Shown here: positions 47,539 to 57,700 of the stretch, in pieces
How the letters are laid out: each line of letters starts with the position of its first letter
Position numbering within the stretch: position 1 is the first letter of the stretch
DNA from: Stieleria marina
GTDB lineage: Bacteria; Planctomycetota; Planctomycetia; Pirellulales; Pirellulaceae
Direction: 5' to 3'
NCBI GenBank assembly: GCA_007741555.1
Contig: CP036526.1
Span: 5,022,001-5,086,000 of the forward strand
DNA: 64,000 nucleotides
Made by a program: the position numbers and the translations under genes
The notes under the pieces: model-generated
Told to the model about the DNA's origin: nothing
Seen by the model: only the letters and a program-made list of their open reading frames with translations
Database searches by the model: none

Positions 47539-48288
47539 ATGACGTGCAAGCCACTTATTGGACTCAACGCCGACTACCGTGCTGCTGCTCGCAGTACCCC
47601 CGCGTTCAGTTACATCGCTGCCGGTTATTTTCAATCGATTCTCTCCGCTGGCGGCATCCCCGTCATCGTCCCACCGATGGACGACCCCGATTCTATCCAC
47701 ACGATTCTTGATCAACTCAACGGGTTCTTGTTGATCGGTGGCGCCGACTTGGATCCACGCAACGATGGATTCATGCTTCACCCAAGCGTGCGACCGCTTG
47801 ACCCGATTCGCGAAACCAGCGACCGCCTACTGATGGCCGACATCGCTGAACGCCGCATGCCCCTGCTGGGAATCGGCACCGGCATGCAACTGCTAAACGT
47901 CCAACAAGGTGGCAACCTGTTCCTGGACATCAAAGAAGACCTGCCATCGGCAGTGCCACACTTGGATCCTCAAGATCCTAGTCATCGCCACACGCTCAAT
48001 GTCGAAAGCGATTCGCTGATTGGTCGCGTTTATGGCGACGGCGAAATTCGCGTCAGTAGCCGTCACCACATGGCGATTGACGAAGTCGCGCCTGGTTTCC
48101 GAGTCACCGCTCGTTGCCCCGATGGCGTCGTCGAGGCAATCGAAAGCGAAATGATGGACTGGTTTGCTCTGGGAACCCAGTTCCACCCCGAGTGCAACGC
48201 AGCATCCGCATTAGACGTTCGTATCTTCGAAGAATTCGTCGACGGCGTGCGAGAGCATGCGGCTCAGGATCTGCGTTTGGTCGCGTAG
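47539..48288 (+). CDS. Peptidase C26 / class-I amidotransferase homologue lacking catalytic Cys
   Basis: Encodes 249 residues from MTCKPLIGLNADYR (47539), preceded by GAGGA; the upstream in-frame start at 47491 adds a weaker extension. It has the fold of PuuD-type gamma-glutamyl hydrolases: LIGGADLDPRNDG, the nucleophile-elbow region MPLLGIGTGMQLLNVQQGG and the His/Glu site LGTQFHPECNAAS. In active members the elbow reads GIC(R/W)GMQ with the Cys as nucleophile; here it reads GIGTGMQ, so residue 113 is Gly. The coding DNA (GGAATCGGCACCGGC) is clear. The protein is therefore either a non-catalytic binding homologue or uses other chemistry. Confidence 0.9.
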   Translation: MTCKPLIGLNADYRAAARSTPAFSYIAAGYFQSILSAGGIPVIVPPMDDPDSIHTILDQLNGFLLIGGADLDPRNDGFMLHPSVRPLDPIRETSDRLLMADIAERRMPLLGIGTGMQLLNVQQGGNLFLDIKEDLPSAVPHLDPQDPSHRHTLNVESDSLIGRVYGDGEIRVSSRHHMAIDEVAPGFRVTARCPDGVVEAIESEMMDWFALGTQFHPECNAASALDVRIFEEFVDGVREHAAQDLRLVA

Positions 48289-48706
48289 AACGTTTCACGC
48301 CTATCGAACGAGACGCTGCATACAGAACTTATGCAGGTCTCGGCTAGAATCAGCAATCCGGCCAGTCGCTCCAACAAAACTGAGCAACATGGCCGGAGAG
48401 ATGGCCGTCTATTTACTTCATTGAAATATCTCCCTCGTCGCTCAATAGAAAATATCGCTGTAGCCGATCCGCTGGTTTCGATCAATTGATTCACGCCAAC
48501 TCGGGTGGACAGGATGTCCGCCGAGATCAAGCAAGGACGCGCAAAGGTCGTTTCGGCTACAGCATTTTTCTCTTCTTTCGAGCGTCCATTCGCCCAACGA
48601 CGTCGTGCTTCACAGCTGCAGCACGGCGGAGCCAATCGGCGAAGCTGCTACGCGCACGTGCCCGCTGGAAATGCAGCAAATAAAGACGCCGTACGATCGG
48701 GCCTGC
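48289..48706. other. Intergenic region between convergent genes
   Basis: 418 bases with no convincing gene, tRNA or terminator. The open frames seen on either strand are Arg/Ser-rich chance frames. Confidence 0.5.
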
Positions 48707-49189
48707 TTAGTTGCCGGCTGATGAGATGATCGCAAAGCATGTCGCAAGCAACAGCACGGCCGCTACTTCTAGTGCCAACACGACGACGTGAAAAACGAGC
48801 ACGACGCGAAATCCGATTCGCAGTCCGGTCGGTAGAAATCGCCCGTACTTGCTAGACAGACGCAGCGCCGGAATCACCCAAGCAATTTGCAGGAGACAAA
48901 TGGCGCCAGCGCCAACGAGGCCTCCAAAATAGATCGAAGCGAACAAGAGGACCGCCAAGACGACACCTGCGAGAGCAAAGAATCGAGCTTGCCGAGTAAA
49001 TGCAGGCAGATCAATGCTGTCCGGCTGATCGAATGGCGCCGGCTGACCGATCGCAACTGCCTGCGCGATTTCATCTTGGATCGGCACCGCATAAGGATTC
49101 AGATCCTCACTGGCTTGCTCGGGCACCCGACCACTCATTGTATCGCGATCGTGCGGATCGTCAGTCGGCTGATCGTCGTTGGCATTCAT
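48707..49189 (-). CDS. Small membrane protein with NPYAVP motif
   Basis: Encodes about 160 residues if it starts at MNANDDQPTDD (49189); upstream ATGs at 49216 and 49285 would lengthen it. A polar N-terminus with the motif NPYAVP, seen in many planctomycete membrane proteins of unknown role, is followed by three or four hydrophobic segments (FFALAGVVLAVLLFASIYFG, VGAGAICLLQIAWVIPAL, GFRVVLVFHVVVLALEVAAV). Function unknown. Confidence 0.75.
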   Translation of the reverse strand: MNANDDQPTDDPHDRDTMSGRVPEQASEDLNPYAVPIQDEIAQAVAIGQPAPFDQPDSIDLPAFTRQARFFALAGVVLAVLLFASIYFGGLVGAGAICLLQIAWVIPALRLSSKYGRFLPTGLRIGFRVVLVFHVVVLALEVAAVLLLATCFAIISSAGN

Positions 49190-49392
49190 TGCAGTGGTTC
49201 CCGATGATTTTGACATCGATAGCTTAGCAAACACGGCAACGCTGAGCGACAAAGGAGTTGCCCCAGAGTGATCGCCGCGATGCATTACGCCGCTTGTTGA
49301 ACCAGAACCCGTGCCGGCAGCAATTCGCTTGCCAGTTGTAGCTAAGATGGAGGGCCACTGACTGCAAGTTTCCCCGATACGGTTCAGCGTTC

Positions 49393-52300
49393 ATGCGACT
49401 TTCGTTCCCCATCGCGTTTGTGAGTTCTCTAGCATTCACGGCCATTTGTGCGCAAAAAGGCCTCGCGGTCGAAACGCTTCGGCATCCCTTGTCGCTTGAA
49501 CAGCAATTAAAAAACGTTCCGGTCGCGTATCTGGCCGAGCAAACACAACTGCGCGGCGACGCGCAGCGAGGGGCACTGGTGTTTTACAAATCGGCTGCCG
49601 CTTGCGTGAATTGCCACAGCAGTGGCGAAGGCAGCTCTCCGCTGGGCCCCAATCTTGCCGAAGTTGGCAAGGACACCGACGGCAAAGCGGTATCGGACCA
49701 ACATTTGATCGAATCGCTGCTGTATCCCTCGCGCTCGATTCGCAAAGGTTTCGAGACAGTCAATATCGTCACGTCCGACGGTGACGTCGTCAGCGGAATG
49801 CAAATCAACGAAACGAGCGAATCCTGGGAGCTGCGAGATGCAGCAGATTTGACCAAGACGATTGTGGTCAACAAAGACGATGTCGAAACGGTGAAGCGTT
49901 CGGACAAGTCGATGATGCCCGAGGGATTGATGGCAACGATCGCCAGCCAGAGAGACTTCTTGGACTTGGCCGCCTACGTGTTCGCGGTCGCAAGGGGCGG
50001 CGTCGAAGCTGCCGAAAGTCTTCGCCCTACGCCCGAGCAAATCGCCGTCAAAGATGACTCCATTAACCTGGACCACGCAGGGATCATCCAGGGACTACGA
50101 GCCAAAGACTACACGGCGGGCGAAAAAATCTATCACGGATACTGCTTCAACTGTCACGGCAACGACGGAAACACACCTTCGCTACCGACCGCGCGTGCAT
50201 TTGGCAAGGACAAGCTGAAGTTTGGCGCTGATCCTTACAAAATGTTCATGACATTGACGAACGGCAGCGGATTGATGGCACCGATGTCTCACCTGACGCC
50301 AAAAGAACGCTACCAAGTCGTGCATTACATCCGCGAAGCTTTTATGAAGGACAGCAATCCCGAGTATTTCAAGACGACCAAGAAGTACCTAGCCGATCTG
50401 CCTGTGGGGACGCGCGACGGAACCGACGTGAAGCCGATCGATCGAGACTTTGGCCCGGCGTTGGCTTCGCAGCTACAACGCAAATTCAGCAGTGTGCTGA
50501 CGATTCCGCTGGGCGACCTGACGGTGTCATACGATTTGCACACAATGAACCAGGCAGGCGTCTGGATGGGCGGCGTCTTGGATTTAAGCCAAACGCAGCA
50601 TGCTCGCGACCGCGGCGAAGGTACTGCGGATCCCGCTGGCGACCTCATCGAATCACTCTCGAAGTGGCAATGGGGACACGACGGAACTCTGGACTATCCC
50701 CGCGACGGTCTCCGCCCGCGTGGCCCGCTGCCAAGCAATTGGCTCAACTATCGCGGCCATTACTTACACGGCAAACAAGTCGTTCTAAGTTTCGCCATCG
50801 ACGGGCGGGAAATCCTGGAGTATGCCCAACCCGGACCAACGACACAGTCGCTGACTCGCACTCTTCGCATTGGCGCCGGACCAGAACTGATCGTCGAAAT
50901 GTCAACGGCTAAGAAAGGCGCCTCGCCAAAAACGACCGAGTCCACCATCGCAGTCGAAACACCTGCCGACAGTTGGTTTGCCGCAGAAATTGACGGCGAG
51001 CGACAAGGAATGCAATTCGGCATGGACGAACAGAATCGCGTCGTCCTGCGAATCGCGGCGTCCGATCAAAGCCGATTGGTTTCGATCACGACGGGAGTAG
51101 CTCACTCGCAGGACATACTGCGAACCGTGTTGACGACAGACGCCGCCGCAGTGATCGACCCGGCGACCCTTCGCGCTGGCGGCCCCAAACTGTGGCCCGA
51201 CGAATTGACCACCGTGGGAACTCTCGGGCTGGAACAAGGAGCCTACGCTCTCGATACGCTGACGATTCCCGATTCGACGCCATGGATCACCTGGTTCCGA
51301 ACTTCGGCGTTGGATTTCTTTGCCGATGGACGCATGGCGCTGGCCACGTATGGCGGCGATGTTTGGATCGTCTCAGGCATCGACGACGACCTACGCGAAC
51401 TGAAATGGAAGCGGTTTGCCGGTGGCCTGTATGAACCGATGGGTTTGCGGGTCGTTGACGAGCAGATCTACGTGACTTGCAAGGACCGACTGACGCGACT
51501 GCACGACGCCGACGAAAATGGCGAAGCGGATTTCTACGAAAGCTTCAATGCAGACGAAGACGTCTCGGTAAATTTCCACGCTTTCAATTTTGATCTGCAA
51601 ACCGATGCAGAAGGGAATTTCTACTACGCCAAGAGCGGGCATGGCACCGACAGCGACATCCCCGGACACGTCGTCAAGATCTCGGCCGATGGATCGCAGC
51701 GGAGCGTTTACTGCACGGGTTTTCGCACGCCCAACGGCATGGGATCGCTTCCTGACGGACGACTCACCGCCAGCGACAACCAAGGCCAGTGGACACCAGC
51801 CGGAAAAATCAACCTACTGCGCAGCGGAGGCTACTACGGCTGGGTGGGCAACTATTCAATCCCTGGGATGTGGGAACCCGGAGGCGGTAAAATTGACATC
51901 GACAAAGTCGTGCCACGCCAGGAATTTGATCCGCCGTTGGTGTGGATGCCGCAAGATTTTGACAATTCGAGCGGCGGTCAGATCGACGCCAGTGACCCAC
52001 GCTTTGGACCGCTGCACGGACGATTGCTGCACACCAGTTTCGGCAAAGGCTGGATGAGCTACCTGATGATGCAAGATTTTGGCGACGTCGCGCAGGCGGC
52101 AATCATCAAGCTGCCGTTCGATTTCCAAACCGGCATCATGCGTGGACGGACGAACCCGCACGATGGGCAAATCTACGCCACCGGATTGCAAGGTTGGAAC
52201 GGCGGCGGACGAGTCGGTTTGTTGGGCCAAGGCGTACAGCGACTCAGGTACACGGGGAAACCACTCTTAATGGTCAGCGATTGCCAAGTCGAACCGGAAG

Positions 52301-52665
52301 GGCTGCGGCTGACCTTCAATTTCCAACAAGACTCGTCGGTCGCCGCAAACCTGGACTCGTACCAAGTGAAGCACTGGAATTACAAACGCGAGAAAAGCTA
52401 TGGCTCCGATCAGTACTCGCCATCAACCGGCAAAAAGGGCGCCGAAAACATGAACGTGGTGGCCGCGGAGTTGAGCGATGACGGCCGCAGCGTGCTTTTG
52501 AAAGTGCCCGATTTGCAGCCAGTGGATCAAGTTCACATCATCGTGAACACCAAGTCCGCCGACGGGCCTGATTTTGCTGAAGAGATCTTCTGGACGATCA
52601 ACCAAGTTCCGGCAAACCAAGTTCCGGCAAACCAAGTTCCGGCAAACCCTGCTTCGGACAAATGA
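49393..52665 (+). CDS. Large secreted diheme cytochrome c/beta-propeller protein (DUF6797-type)
   Basis: Encodes 1,090 residues. Signal peptide (about 1-25), then two c-type heme sites: CVNCH at 71-75 in a domain with LGPNLAEVGKDTDGKAV, and CFNCH at 251-255. A middle ~350 residues lacks named motifs (DUF6797-like, by context), and residues about 610-960 are a propeller of the sorbosone-dehydrogenase type, with YCTGFRTPNGMGSLPDGRL. A short C-terminal domain ends in NQVPA repeats. Such planctomycete proteins are presumed to oxidise an exported carbohydrate or sugar derivative and pass electrons to the heme; unproven. Confidence 0.85.
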   Translation: MRLSFPIAFVSSLAFTAICAQKGLAVETLRHPLSLEQQLKNVPVAYLAEQTQLRGDAQRGALVFYKSAAACVNCHSSGEGSSPLGPNLAEVGKDTDGKAVSDQHLIESLLYPSRSIRKGFETVNIVTSDGDVVSGMQINETSESWELRDAADLTKTIVVNKDDVETVKRSDKSMMPEGLMATIASQRDFLDLAAYVFAVARGGVEAAESLRPTPEQIAVKDDSINLDHAGIIQGLRAKDYTAGEKIYHGYCFNCHGNDGNTPSLPTARAFGKDKLKFGADPYKMFMTLTNGSGLMAPMSHLTPKERYQVVHYIREAFMKDSNPEYFKTTKKYLADLPVGTRDGTDVKPIDRDFGPALASQLQRKFSSVLTIPLGDLTVSYDLHTMNQAGVWMGGVLDLSQTQHARDRGEGTADPAGDLIESLSKWQWGHDGTLDYPRDGLRPRGPLPSNWLNYRGHYLHGKQVVLSFAIDGREILEYAQPGPTTQSLTRTLRIGAGPELIVEMSTAKKGASPKTTESTIAVETPADSWFAAEIDGERQGMQFGMDEQNRVVLRIAASDQSRLVSITTGVAHSQDILRTVLTTDAAAVIDPATLRAGGPKLWPDELTTVGTLGLEQGAYALDTLTIPDSTPWITWFRTSALDFFADGRMALATYGGDVWIVSGIDDDLRELKWKRFAGGLYEPMGLRVVDEQIYVTCKDRLTRLHDADENGEADFYESFNADEDVSVNFHAFNFDLQTDAEGNFYYAKSGHGTDSDIPGHVVKISADGSQRSVYCTGFRTPNGMGSLPDGRLTASDNQGQWTPAGKINLLRSGGYYGWVGNYSIPGMWEPGGGKIDIDKVVPRQEFDPPLVWMPQDFDNSSGGQIDASDPRFGPLHGRLLHTSFGKGWMSYLMMQDFGDVAQAAIIKLPFDFQTGIMRGRTNPHDGQIYATGLQGWNGGGRVGLLGQGVQRLRYTGKPLLMVSDCQVEPEGLRLTFNFQQDSSVAANLDSYQVKHWNYKREKSYGSDQYSPSTGKKGAENMNVVAAELSDDGRSVLLKVPDLQPVDQVHIIVNTKSADGPDFAEEIFWTINQVPANQVPANQVPANPASDK
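52600..52644 (+). repeat. 15-bp tandem repeat, 3 copies (NQVPA)
   Basis: AACCAAGTTCCGGCA at 52600-52614, 52615-52629 and 52630-52644, encoding NQVPA three times at the extreme C-terminus of the diheme protein. In register with the reading frame, perfect copies. Confidence 0.95.
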
Positions 52666-54371
52666 ACCGCAATCGACTGAGCCAACTGTTCCTCTTTTTA
52701 ACTCTGCTGTTTATTGGGCAGTGGTTCGCAAATTCATGGCCGGTTAGCTGGCGAGAAGTTGTCACGTCGAACGACGGTCGCATCTTTACCGTTTCCAGCT
52801 ACCCGTCGTTTCGTGGTGCAGAACTGTGGGAATGGCAGCCAGACCTGTCATCCAAACGTCCTCTAAGATCGTTCTGGCACTCCTACGGCCAAGTCCTTCT
52901 TTCCGAAGACGCATCGGTCATGATTTGCGACACGGGGAGCAAAGTGCTTGCGATCAATACAGCCAACGGAGAAACGCTGTGGATGAACGAGGATCCTCTT
53001 TGGCGGCGCATTCATTTGCTTGATGGCGGACGCCACGGGTTGTATGCGTCGGGCAACGACCGGCAAATCGACACGATTTCGGTGTTTGATATCCGGACGG
53101 GCGATATCAAAGAAGAGCTCAGCATCCTCGATCTCATTGGCGGTCGCGGCCTAAAACGCCTGCAGCTGTGCGATTCGGGGTTCATTCTGAAACTCCCACA
53201 AGCGCCCAACGAAAAGTTTGCTTGGGACGGAACAAAAATGGTCTTAGCAGCCGAACCGCCCACTGCAAGCGAACTGACGACTGCGCAGCGCCGGTACGAC
53301 ACGGAATTCATGCGACGCTTAGAGTCGGCGATGGATTCGGATACCGACGATCTGCCCGGCGGTCGAAACGTGCGCGTGCTGTCAGCGACTGATTCGCGGG
53401 CAAGCCGCATCGAGATTATCGACAACGACAAACAAACGTTGCTCGCCGCCAAGCAAATCGGTCACCCCCTATTCGTTCACCTACTCGCTGGCATCGTCTT
53501 TGTCGGCATTGGAATCGCCTGGGTCATCCTTCTGCTTGTCGATACGACACAAAGCAAACAGCCAGATCGGTACCGTTGTCTGATCGATCTCTTTTTCCTA
53601 GCTTCGGGGCTAGCGCTTGCAACCATTCCTGGCCTAGGAAACTTTGTCCCTGAGGCTGCTACAGAAGGCCAGTTCTGGCGAATCACCGCTTTCCCGCTGG
53701 CGGTCGTCACTTGGATCTTGGTTTCGATAACGTTGAACCTGAAGAACTCTTCGTACATCTGGGCCGTGGTGATAAGCAGCTGCGCAGTGCCTGTGATATT
53801 GCCAGCAGTGTTGTTGGTCGTAGCAATGCGATGGCTCCGATTCCAACCGATGCTTTTGAAATCCGAACAACCGCTGATCGCTGACGAACCAACACATGCC
53901 AACCAGAATCAAGGCCGTCGATTTCGCTTTGGCATTCACGAAGTAATGCTACTTACAACGGGAGTGGCGATCTTCGTTGGTATCGGTAGTCAAGCGATGG
54001 ACTTTGTTCCGGGCGGAATCGGCTACTCGCTGTTGATTGCGCTGGCAGTTTTACTGAGCCAGAACACGACCATCGCCAAGACGACTTTAATGATCGCTAC
54101 CGTAGCGGTTTTCGCATCGGTGCTTTCTCAACCACAGCATTCCACCGAGAGGTGGTCGATCAATCATGCGTTAATGCTGATTATCACATTTTCGTTTGCC
54201 GCGATTTGCGGCTCTGGCATTCATCGAAAACGAAACCCAAGTGATCAGCCCTTCAATCTGCCGACCAAGCCATCGGTCGACCGAAGCCGTGCCAGATCAA
54301 CGGAACAAGGGACCGCCGACGTAAAAGAAGCGGCAAAATTTATCTGGGCGCATAAGAAAACCGCACGCTGA
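52662..54371 (+). CDS. Membrane protein with N-terminal propeller-like domain
   Basis: Encodes 569 residues; its ATG overlaps the previous stop (ATGA 52662-52665). An N-terminal membrane segment (LSQLFLFLTLLFIGQWFA) precedes ~230 residues with PQQ-like strands (VMICDTGSKVLAINTANGET, DTISVFDIRTGDIKEELSIL). Then seven or more hydrophobic segments (LLAGIVFVGIGIAWVILLLV, WAVVISSCAVPVILPAVLLV, GIGYSLLIALAVLL) follow. The tail is basic and polar. No family was recognised. Coupled to the diheme protein, it may be its membrane partner. Its stop codon is within the hairpin of the terminator below. Confidence 0.8.
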   Translation: MNRNRLSQLFLFLTLLFIGQWFANSWPVSWREVVTSNDGRIFTVSSYPSFRGAELWEWQPDLSSKRPLRSFWHSYGQVLLSEDASVMICDTGSKVLAINTANGETLWMNEDPLWRRIHLLDGGRHGLYASGNDRQIDTISVFDIRTGDIKEELSILDLIGGRGLKRLQLCDSGFILKLPQAPNEKFAWDGTKMVLAAEPPTASELTTAQRRYDTEFMRRLESAMDSDTDDLPGGRNVRVLSATDSRASRIEIIDNDKQTLLAAKQIGHPLFVHLLAGIVFVGIGIAWVILLLVDTTQSKQPDRYRCLIDLFFLASGLALATIPGLGNFVPEAATEGQFWRITAFPLAVVTWILVSITLNLKNSSYIWAVVISSCAVPVILPAVLLVVAMRWLRFQPMLLKSEQPLIADEPTHANQNQGRRFRFGIHEVMLLTTGVAIFVGIGSQAMDFVPGGIGYSLLIALAVLLSQNTTIAKTTLMIATVAVFASVLSQPQHSTERWSINHALMLIITFSFAAICGSGIHRKRNPSDQPFNLPTKPSVDRSRARSTEQGTADVKEAAKFIWAHKKTAR

Positions 54372-54385
54372 GATTCAGCATGCGG
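54352..54385 (-). terminator. Intrinsic terminator of rpmA
   Basis: On the minus strand an 11-bp stem (CCGCATGCTGA / TCAGCGTGCGG, one G-U pair) with a 3-base loop lies at 54385-54361, followed by TTTTCTTAT at 54360-54352. It sits 30 bp after the rpmA stop and also covers the last codons and stop of the plus-strand membrane-protein gene. The mismatch pairs as G-U only in the minus-strand RNA, supporting that direction. Confidence 0.85.
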
Positions 54386-54415
54386 CCGTGTGCAATTGCC
54401 GTGGGTGCCAGCAGG

Positions 54416-54670
54416 CTAGCTAGCAGCTTCGGTGACTACATTGATACGTCGGCCTTTACGGTCGAACATCACGTTGCCGTCTACCAGAGCGTAAAGCGTG
54501 TAGTCGTTGCCTTGGCCAACGCCACGACCCGCGTGCCATTTGTTGCCAACTTGGCGAATCAAAATATTGCCAGCGATAACCGATTCGCCGCCAAATTTCT
54601 TGACGCCGCGTCGCTGTGCATTGGAGTCACGGCCGTTGCGGCTGGACCCTTGACCTTTCTTATGTGCCAT
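54416..54670 (-). CDS. rpmA: 50S ribosomal protein L27
   Basis: Encodes 84 residues from [20 protein letters not shown] (54670); a start five codons earlier lacks family support. The sequence [20 protein letters not shown] and [20 protein letters not shown] is the conserved L27 body. The protein lies near the peptidyl transferase centre of the ribosome. In most bacteria rpmA follows rplU (L21); here the upstream gene is the PgsB-like giant, so L21 is not adjacent. A canonical terminator follows. Confidence 0.98.
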   Translation of the reverse strand: MAHKKGQGSSRNGRDSNAQRRGVKKFGGESVIAGNILIRQVGNKWHAGRGVGQGNDYTLYALVDGNVMFDRKGRRINVVTEAAS

Positions 54671-54790
54671 CAGAATTACCTTCAAAAAGCGTGTTTCAAG
54701 TCGCGTAATCTACGGACCCGCCGCGGATGTATCAAGGCGTCTCGACACGGAAATCCCGAGAAAAGGCCTTCATTGACGGCAATAACGGGA

Positions 54791-57700
54791 CTATTTTCCG
54801 GAGAAAGCCGTCGTCAGCCAGCCGCCTTTCTGGCGTTTGTTGATATTTCGCAGTTCCACGACCGCTCGCTGGCGGCTGATTCGGCTGTCCGCCAGGTCCT
54901 TATAAATGCGGTCGGCGGTATCACGACGGCGCAGAGAATCGTTTAGATCGACCAATTGTTCGGACCGATCCAGCATCCAGCTTTGCCATTGCGCTACATT
55001 CTCGCTCGACGAAGGCTTGTCGTCCACGTCGGCGACCATTGCTCCGTCGTCATTCTCCTCACCAATGGCTTCAGCGATTCGCTTTTCCAAGACGGCCAGA
55101 TCCGCTTGCAGATCGCTGCGTCGCAGTGCAGGACTTTTCAGAGCTTCCCGGACGCATTCGCGAAGTCGCTGTTGGCACAATTGGCCGATCGCTGGCATCG
55201 ACATGAGTGTCTGTAGTCCACGCTGAGCGATCTGCGATTGGGGGCTCAGGATCGCCTGACAAGCCTCGCTGCAAACATCCCACGCTTGGAACCGATAGAC
55301 AAAATCCAAGCCCGTGCCTTTGATATTCTGCAGCCCGATCGTCCGATTCAGAAAACCTGGCGGAGTCTCATCGACGACGCGCGCCACGACGTCTTCGCCC
55401 GTCGCGTCGTAGTTGTCGATCACCACCAATTTGCGATCGTACCAGCGGCGAAGCATTTTGACGTATTCGGATTCGATTTGTTCGGACTGTTGCGGCGTCG
55501 TCGCTTCGACCGACTGCTTCAAGGCCTGAAATTCGGCCAGCCCCGTTTTCAGATCTTCGGCGTGCCGCTGGATCGACTGGACCAGCGATGTTTTGACGCC
55601 AGCGTGATCCAGTTCCTTGGCGATCGATTCGGGTTGTTCCCACATCGCGACCAACGACTGCGTATCCATGTTCATCGCATCGTCTACGACGGCATCGATC
55701 ATCGCCGTCAGCTTGGCTTGTACATGCTGGGGTTCGATAGGTTGACGGTAATCCCAGGCAGCTTGCCGCAGAGCTTTCAATGCAAAGGTCGTGTCCCAAG
55801 CTTGTCCCTGGTCGCGCAGCGAAAGACTCTTGCCGTGTTCGTCCCACGCTTCGTCGATCATCCCCAGCAACCCTTTCAAGTTGTTGCCGATCAGAAAGAA
55901 GCGATCCGCCGTCATGTCTTCGATAATGATTTTGGCAAACACTTTGGAACGCGGCACGCGGTCAGCGCGATTATTGACGACACCGCTGACCCAGGTCGTC
56001 GGTTCGTCCCACGGATCTTGCGTGTCAAATCCAAGACGACGAATGTTACCCATGCACCCGAAACGTTCGTTTGCAGACATCCCATTGGTGAATTCGATTC
56101 GGCGTGTCCGCACGGTAGCGACGGGATGCGTTTTCAGAACGCCCAAGTCGGGAACCAAATAGTCGCCCATGGCTTTGAGCGAAAAGTCGTAGTCGACGCC
56201 CAGCTCTTCGCCCATCGCTGCAACCAGAGCCACGTTGTCGGGGTGTTCTTTGTAAGGAAAGCGGTCAAGTACATCGTCGGTAATCAGTCCCGATTCCAGC
56301 CACCCGACACCACGCAGAGTCGACTTGGCGTGGCGACAGCTTTCGGAAATGTACGGCCGCATTTGTTCTTCGGTTGTCAGAACATGCGATTGAAGCGGCA
56401 CAAACCCGGAGATCGTCGTCGCGACATCGTGACCGGCTGGCCCCTGCAAATCTTCGTGATCGGGATAGGTGTTGGTGATGGTGGCGAGATCGTCGCAGGT
56501 CCACTGCCGCGAAAGGACGTCGACGTACGAAGGCGTCAGCGCCATGCATTCCCAAAGAAAGACCGAAGGGTTCATCCGCGAAGCCATCAGGATCAGGTTG
56601 TGCTGCTCCCAAATCGTGGCCTTATCGAACGGCCTAAACAACGGAATCTCCAGCGGTTCGCCGTTGGGATCGGCGTGAATAAACATCGCTTCGCAGCCGG
56701 TAGTCTTCGACACCAAGCCATGCCCCATCGCACCAACCAACGCTGCCTTCAGCCGCTCCGTTCCCGATTTTCCTCGCGTGCCCCAACCACCGATCGACAA
56801 CGGGATATTTCGGCGTGCCTTTCGAAAACGGTAATTCGACAGTCCGTGCTTGGCCAAGATCACGATCAGCAACACGGACGTGAACACCAACAGATGTTCG
56901 ATCGTGTTTTCAAATGCCGACGAAAAATAGTCCGCGAATCGAAGGAAGTGTTGCTTGATGGTTTCGATCGTCGAAAGCCCCAGCAAAGGCCCAAGGCACG
57001 TTGTCGTGGTAAAAAACTTAGTGACACTTTCGTCTTCCGCTGAAACATCCGCTTGCTTTGCTGAAACATCCCCCTGCGTCGTAGCGTCACGAGCCTGGCC
57101 GGTTTGCTCATCGCAATCGTATTCGCGAAACTCGATCGCAAACCCCAGATCACGCATCGATTGGATGTAGGTCGACGCGGCGTAAGTTTCGTCGTCCCAG
57201 TTGCGTTTGTCGGCATACTGCGCGAACCGCAGATTCAATTTGACGGCGGCCTTGATGCGTCGATGAATGCCTTTTGGACCAGTGACTTTGGTGACCCCCT
57301 GCGACGTATAAAACTCGGTCGACCGCGGGGTTACCCAACTGCGATTGAGTATGGACACAAAATCGTCCATCAGTGGCATAAACGGACGCCACGTGCCATC
57401 GTCACCGATGGTGACCGGTTCGCCAGGCACTTTTGTTTCGCTCAGCTCGCCACCAATCTGCGAGGGTGCCCGCATCGGTGCCGAATTGATTCGGCCAACG
57501 GTGTGCCGCAAAGCTTGGCGTTTGTCGGTGGCAGTATGCGTGCATTCAAAAACTAAACGCCACAACCTAAAACCAAAAACGGGACCGCGTGTCACATCGA
57601 CGCCCCACCGACCCCATTGAATGTCGTAACCGAAATCGGATTGCGAAAGGACAGCGAACATTCGCCCCAATCGGTCTCGGTCCAGATCGCCGAAGAGCCT

